Shown here: positions 34,365 to 38,160 of the stretch, one piece after another
Layout of the letters: each line of letters starts with the position of its first letter
How positions within the stretch are numbered: position 1 is the first letter of the stretch
Origin: Arenicellales bacterium
GTDB taxonomy: Bacteria > Pseudomonadota > Gammaproteobacteria > Arenicellales > JAANXG01
Length of the DNA stretch: 38,160 nt
Direction of reading: 5' to 3'
Assembly (NCBI GenBank): GCA_030066885.1
Contig: JASJAT010000045.1
Span: 1-38,160, forward strand
Position numbers and translations under genes: made by a program
Notes under the pieces: generated by a model
Databases searched by the model: none
What the model saw: the letters and a program-made list of their open reading frames with translations, nothing else
What the model was told of the DNA's origin: nothing

Positions 34365-36296
34365 ATGCGACTTAGTCCCTTGGTTCTTGTCCTCAGCCTG
34401 ATGCTGAGTGCACTACCGGCATTGGCCCAACTGCCCGTCCCACCGGACGCGGAAAAAGTGCTCTCCGATGCCTATACTGGTAAAAGTTACTCGCCGTGGG
34501 CCCAGCGTGGTTTTCCGAGTAATGTGTATTGGGGTGATACCCATCTTCATACCTCTCTTTCTATGGATGCCGGTGCATTTGGTAATCGACTGGGTCTCGA
34601 AGAGGCGTATCAATTTGCTCGTGGTGATGAAGTGGTTGCAACCACAGGTATTCCGGTGAAGCTGTCTCGGCCACTCGACTGGCTGGTTATTTCCGATCAC
34701 TCCGACAACATGGGTTTCTTCCCTGATCTTTTTGCCGGCAAACAGCATATTCTGGCCGATCCCACAGGGAAGGAGTGGTACGATCGAATCCAGGCCGGTG
34801 AGGGGGTCTCGGTCGCGCTGGAACTTATCGGTAAATTTTCACAGGGCGAATTCCCGGAAAGATTGATGTACACCCCCGATTCTGATCCCTATAAAGCGGT
34901 CTGGCAGGAAACGATAGAGGCTGCAGAGAAATATAACGATCCAGGCAAGTTTACCACTTTCATCGGCTCCGAATGGACGTCTCTCATCAAAGGCAACAAC
35001 ATGCATCGAGTGGTGATACACCGTGACGGTGCAGACAAGGCATCGCAGACCGTGCCCTACACCACCACCCCACCTCTAGGCAGCCCGAATCCGCGTGACC
35101 TTTGGAAATGGATGACGAATTACGAAGAGAAAACGGGCGGTGATGTGTTGGCCATTGCACACAACGGCAACCTCGCCAACGGCATCATGTTTCCGCTCGA
35201 AGCGCAATGGGACGGTACGGTACTCGATGAGGAGTACGTGACTCAACGCGCGAAATGGGAACCCGTTTATGAGATCACCCAGATCAAAGGTGATGGCGAG
35301 GCGCATCCTTTTCTGTCACCGGACGATGAGTTCGCCGACTACGAGCAATGGGATGTTGGCAATCTCGATCTTTCGCAAGCCAAGACTAATGACATGCTCG
35401 CCGGGGAATATGCCCGCGAGGCGCTAAAACGTGGTCTTGAGATCGAAGCCCGCCTCGGCACGAATCCGTATAAATTCGGTCATATCGGCTCTACCGACAG
35501 CCATACCTCCCTATCTACCGCAGAAGAAGATAATTTTTTTGGTAAGCATACCGGCTATGAGCCCAGCCCCCATCGCATGGAACATGTGATGATGGAATCT
35601 CCAGATAAAAAGCTTCGGCTCGACGGCTGGCAATTGGTCGCGTCCGGGTTGGCCGCAGTCTGGGCCACCGAGAACACACGCGAGGCGATCTTTGATGCTA
35701 TCGCACGCAAAGAAGTGTATGGCACGACCGGCAGCCGCATGCTGGTGCGTTTCTTCGGCGGGTGGGAGTTCACCGATCAAGATGTCAACAGTCGCTCTCC
35801 GGCATTCACCGGCTACCGCAAAGGTGTACCGATGGGGGGTGATCTACTCCCAGCACCGGACGGTGCCAAAGCCCCGACCTTTATGGTTTATGCGCTGCGT
35901 GACCCCATTGGGGCCAACCTGGATCGCATCCAGATCGTCAAAGGTTGGATGGATGCCGACGGCAAGACCCATGAGAAGGTTTATAACGTGGCTTGGTCGG
36001 GCGGAAGAGAAATCGGTGCCGATGGCAAGTTGCCTAAAGTGGGCAATACAGTGGATGTCGAAAACGCCAACTGGACCAATACCATTGGCGCCTCCGAACT
36101 CACCACCGTGTGGACCGATCCGGATTTTGATCCGGCTCTGTCGGCGGTCTACTATGCTCGTGTGATCGAAATTCCGACACCACGTTGGTCGACCTATGAT
36201 GCTTTTCGATTCGGCATCCCGATCCCTGAAGGCGCACCGACCTCAACCCAGGAACGAGCCTATACCTCACCGATCTGGTACACACCGAAGTCTTGA
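34365..36296 (+). CDS. DUF3604 exported protein, second of tandem pair
   Basis: 643 residues from ATG 34365 with ribosome site aaaggag; an ATG at 34361 reads only four codons. The signal peptide is [16 protein letters not shown] with cleavage before QLPVP. The same ligand set is present: GDTHLHTS (His60, His62), ISDHSD (Asp111, His112), [20 protein letters not shown] and GSTDSHTS. It matches the first copy nearly end to end, including the tail [10 protein letters not shown]. Differences cluster after the ISDH motif and in TDSH versus TDAH. The gene lies 95 bases after its paralogue and is probably cotranscribed with it. A REP pair 33 bases downstream may end the transcript. Confidence 0.88.
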   Translation: MRLSPLVLVLSLMLSALPALAQLPVPPDAEKVLSDAYTGKSYSPWAQRGFPSNVYWGDTHLHTSLSMDAGAFGNRLGLEEAYQFARGDEVVATTGIPVKLSRPLDWLVISDHSDNMGFFPDLFAGKQHILADPTGKEWYDRIQAGEGVSVALELIGKFSQGEFPERLMYTPDSDPYKAVWQETIEAAEKYNDPGKFTTFIGSEWTSLIKGNNMHRVVIHRDGADKASQTVPYTTTPPLGSPNPRDLWKWMTNYEEKTGGDVLAIAHNGNLANGIMFPLEAQWDGTVLDEEYVTQRAKWEPVYEITQIKGDGEAHPFLSPDDEFADYEQWDVGNLDLSQAKTNDMLAGEYAREALKRGLEIEARLGTNPYKFGHIGSTDSHTSLSTAEEDNFFGKHTGYEPSPHRMEHVMMESPDKKLRLDGWQLVASGLAAVWATENTREAIFDAIARKEVYGTTGSRMLVRFFGGWEFTDQDVNSRSPAFTGYRKGVPMGGDLLPAPDGAKAPTFMVYALRDPIGANLDRIQIVKGWMDADGKTHEKVYNVAWSGGREIGADGKLPKVGNTVDVENANWTNTIGASELTTVWTDPDFDPALSAVYYARVIEIPTPRWSTYDAFRFGIPIPEGAPTSTQERAYTSPIWYTPKS

Positions 36297-36328
36297 TCCA
36301 AGGTTGCTAAATTAAGATTTTTCGACAT

Positions 36329-36372
36329 GAGGGCGCCGCTCTATTGTAGGAGCGGCGCCCTCGCCGTGATTA
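36329..36372. repeat. Back-to-back REP-like hairpin pair
   Basis: gagggcgccgctc (36329-36341) and gagcggcgccctc (36350-36362) are perfect 13-bp reverse complements with an 8-base loop (tattgtag), and the second is itself the REP unit gtaggagcggcgccctcgcc. There is no U-run. It follows the second DUF3604 gene. The gap 36297-36610 otherwise contains the aquaporin relic. Confidence 0.65.
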
Positions 36373-36458
36373 CTGAATGAAACAAATCGTCTTAAGTTTT
36401 TTAGTCTTGAAATGATCAAGGACGCAAGGTTCTACGAAAAGGCTATGCGAAAGTTTTA

Positions 36459-36575
36459 ATGGTTATTCTCAATTCTTGTAAAGCTCGGAGGTTTCTATTC
36501 TGGGTAGCGCCGATTATCGGGGCGGCGTTGGCGGGAATAGCCTATCGTTGGCTCGGTGGTGAGAACGACAGCTAG
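36459..36575 (+). pseudogene. Relic of an aquaporin gene (C-terminal end)
   Basis: A 38-codon frame reads RRFLFWVAPIIGAALAGIAY then RWLGGENDS and a stop. This matches, from memory, the last transmembrane helix and C-terminus of AqpZ-type aquaporins (LWLFWVAPI...G..YRWL). The rest of an aquaporin (two NPA motifs) is absent upstream; the same frame closes with a stop at 36408-36410. It is most likely what remains after a deletion. A tiny membrane protein in its own right is the alternative, but no good ribosome site precedes the ATG. Confidence 0.55.
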
Positions 36576-36610
36576 TTTACCCTTATTTGTTACCGAAGGA
36601 GGTAAAGTAA

Positions 36611-37267
36611 ATGAAACCAATCCGTACTTTTTTTGCGACCACAATGGTTGCCTTGTTGTTCACATCCCCCGTTTACGCTGAACGAGAACAGTTTGATACC
36701 GACAAAATGCTCTCGGACCTGGAGTCACAGCTTAAGTTGTCAGGTGATAAATTGGATAAGTTAAAGCCGGCAATGGACGCCAAGAGTGAGGAGCTCAAAA
36801 AAAGCATTCATGAATCGGTGGATGAAGGTTTTATGCAACTGGAAAACCTGACAACACAACTCGATGCGGCCTCTAAAGAAGCGGAGGCACAACTAAAAGA
36901 AGCACTGTCCAGCGAGGAAATGCAGCAGCTCAAAGACTATCTCAATAAGATCGATGCCGAGGCGATCAATCAAATACGGGATGAGCTCGTTGCCCAGTTG
37001 AGTGAGTTTCTCAAGTTGACAGAGGAGCAGATTGCAAAGGTCAAACCGATTTTGGAAGATAGCTTCAATCAGTTGGGCGAGCTGCTCGACCAGCTCGTGC
37101 GTGAAGGCGGCAAAAGTCTTGAAAAATTTAAGAGCCAATTCGATCAACTCAATGAAGAGCTGAAACAAAAGCTGCGCGACAATCTAAATCCCGAGCAGAT
37201 TAAATCTCTCGATACAAATCGAGAGGAGCTAAGACAGAATATAAAGCAGGCTTTGGATTTGAGTTAG
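36611..37267 (+). CDS. Exported helical protein with internal duplication (Spy/LTxxQ-like, hypothetical)
   Basis: 218 residues with a very strong ribosome site (gaaggaggtaaag). The signal peptide ends at VYA before EREQ. The remainder is nearly all amphipathic helix rich in Leu, Lys, Glu and Gln. Two halves repeat each other: 38-110 (LKLSGDKLDKLKPAMD...SSEEMQQLKDYL) and 133-205 (LKLTEEQIAKVKPILE...NLNPEQIKSLDTN). LTEEQ...KVKPIL and NPEQIKSL are the kind of words seen in the Spy/CpxP family of periplasmic stress chaperones. It is likely periplasmic and cage-like or coiled-coil; no function is established. It follows the DUF3604 pair and a relic gene. Confidence 0.75.
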   Translation: MKPIRTFFATTMVALLFTSPVYAEREQFDTDKMLSDLESQLKLSGDKLDKLKPAMDAKSEELKKSIHESVDEGFMQLENLTTQLDAASKEAEAQLKEALSSEEMQQLKDYLNKIDAEAINQIRDELVAQLSEFLKLTEEQIAKVKPILEDSFNQLGELLDQLVREGGKSLEKFKSQFDQLNEELKQKLRDNLNPEQIKSLDTNREELRQNIKQALDLS

Positions 37268-37302
37268 AAACATGGGTGGCGGCTCCTAGTCCGTAGTGAT
37301 TT

Positions 37303-37378
37303 TGTAGGAGGCCCGCCCTCGGGCCGATCGGTTGTCATCGGCACACAAATCATCGCGGCGAGGGCGCCGCTCCTACCA
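37303..37378. repeat. REP-like doublet with a covarying stem
   Basis: Forward unit 37303-37331: gtaggaggcccg-ccct-cgggccgatcgg, stem GGCCCG/CGGGCC. Reverse unit 37352-37378: the standard GCGGCG/CGCCGC stem. Both keep the GTAG head and the CCCT loop. They face each other across a 20-base spacer, like the BIME doublets of other bacteria. Confidence 0.65.
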
Positions 37379-37453
37379 CAATAGAGAACAACCGCATCAT
37401 AGGTTGGGAAGGTAGGGTGTTTCAGTGTTGTAATGATAAGAGCCTGGAAACTA

Positions 37454-38160
37454 ATGCGACTGATAAGACTGTTCTGCCTATTCTCGATCATCCATTTGTG
37501 CTTCCCCGCATATGGCGACGATGTGCCATTCTGGCGCCAACTGGTTGAAAAACGCCTGGAAAAAATACGCGCCGGAGAGGTTTATGCGCCGCTATTACAC
37601 CGACAACAGATCCGTTCCCTCTCTTATGCGTACTATCGGTCTACTGAAAGTCTGAGCCTCTCCGACAGTGACCCGCTTCACGTTGCCCTACCTGCGGGAG
37701 AGGAGTTAGAGGCTTACCGGGCATTGTATGAACAAAGTGATTCAGAAGCTTTGGTCTATTTGGATGAGTTATATGGTAAGCGGGACGATTTGAAAGCACT
37801 GGCCTTGAGAGATTCTGACGGAGACGGCTTGCCTGATTATCGAGTGAGCGACTACTTCGGTAAGTTCATGGAGGGAGACATCGATGTGGATGGTGATGGC
37901 GTAAGGAATCTATACGACAGTCACCCCTACGATAGATCCAAAGGTGGGCAGGACGATGACGATGACGGTGTTCCAGATCGGGCCGGGAGCTATAACGACG
38001 TGAATGCAAACGGTTTGCCAGACCATCTGGATTGGTCGGTTCACAAAAATGATCGAGATATGGCCGACATTCAACAACGTTTGTTTGACCAACATAGGAT
38101 TGTCTTGGTGGAGCGTAACGCGTTGTTTGATCTTGAACTCGCCCAAGCGGTAGACGACGC
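37454..38160 (+). CDS. Secreted protein with Asp-rich calcium-binding (thrombospondin type 3-like) motifs, N-terminal part
   Basis: ATG 37454 opens a frame that is still open at the window edge, giving at least 235 residues. A signal peptide (LIRLFCLFSIIHLCFPAYG) precedes DDVPFWRQLVEKRLEKI. A helical region follows, then calcium-loop motifs: DSDGDGLPD, DIDVDGDGVRN, DDDDDGVPD and DVNANGLPDHLD, between about residues 120 and 192. Such DxDxDG loops are typical of thrombospondin type 3 repeats and OmpA-linked surface proteins. The protein is probably exported to the periplasm or cell surface and stabilised by calcium. Its function depends on the missing C-terminus. It lies ~190 bases after the Spy-like gene, past a REP doublet. 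Confidence 0.75.
   Translation, partial: MRLIRLFCLFSIIHLCFPAYGDDVPFWRQLVEKRLEKIRAGEVYAPLLHRQQIRSLSYAYYRSTESLSLSDSDPLHVALPAGEELEAYRALYEQSDSEALVYLDELYGKRDDLKALALRDSDGDGLPDYRVSDYFGKFMEGDIDVDGDGVRNLYDSHPYDRSKGGQDDDDDGVPDRAGSYNDVNANGLPDHLDWSVHKNDRDMADIQQRLFDQHRIVLVERNALFDLELAQAVDD

Noticed and set aside
36329-36372. Intrinsic terminator for the DUF3604 operon
   Set aside because: The stem is strong, but there is no U-run on either side and the sequence is a REP pair found elsewhere; I record it as a repeat.

Overview
The window reads as chromosomal DNA of a free-living, aerobic, probably marine or sediment gammaproteobacterium of medium GC. YggX (Fe/oxidative protection), a YhcB-type inner-membrane protein and an ErpA-type Fe-S carrier favour Gammaproteobacteria; I cannot name an order. 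No rRNA, tRNA, CRISPR array, prophage or intact transposase was seen.

Layout. (1) 1-7271: acyl-CoA and fatty-acid catabolism: the end of an acetoacetyl-CoA synthetase, an AMACR-like CaiB/BaiF protein, etfB-etfA-acyl-CoA dehydrogenase in one operon, a DsbA-like isomerase, a hotdog thioesterase and a haloacid-dehalogenase-type hydrolase. (2) 7405-10265, minus strand: hydroxyacid-oxoacid transhydrogenase, an exported monohaem cytochrome c and a D-2-hydroxyacid dehydrogenase. (3) 10432-18200: biosynthesis: a CoA-binding protein, O-acetylhomoserine sulfhydrylase (MetY), DAHP synthase, a nitroreductase, a Leptospira-type citramalate synthase, then on the minus strand a second MetY-like enzyme followed by an alpha/beta hydrolase. 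(4) 18365-23120: ETF-ubiquinone oxidoreductase, which carries electrons from the EtfAB of region 1 to quinone, a divergent thioesterase, a type-2 3-hydroxyacyl-CoA dehydrogenase-like SDR, and a BenE-type transporter. (5) 23524-29889: a zinc-ribbon protein, DUF2889, an extended YhcB, an ATP-grasp ligase, and an iron/oxygen group (ErpA-like, YggX, FumC, hemerythrin). (6) 30451-38160: an acyl-CoA synthetase, then exported proteins: two tandem DUF3604 proteins with PHP-like metal motifs, a relic of an aquaporin gene, an internally duplicated helical periplasmic protein, and the start of a secreted protein with Asp-rich calcium-binding motifs that runs off the window.

The most distinctive non-coding feature is the density of dispersed repeats in nearly every intergenic gap. 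There are at least five families: REP-like hairpins with a GTAG head (one copy shows compensatory stem changes), AT-rich palindromes placed between convergent genes, long palindromes built on a gcaaag/cgccaag theme, ATTGCGA...CAATCC units that travel joined to the AT-rich arm, and a 26-bp perfect inverted repeat that supplies the stop codon of one convergent gene and overlaps that of the other. No transposase that could move them lies in the window.

The best candidates for undescribed biology are the DUF3604 pair with its exported neighbours, the repeat system, the transhydrogenase/cytochrome/hydroxyacid dehydrogenase cluster, and the duplicated Spy-like periplasmic protein.
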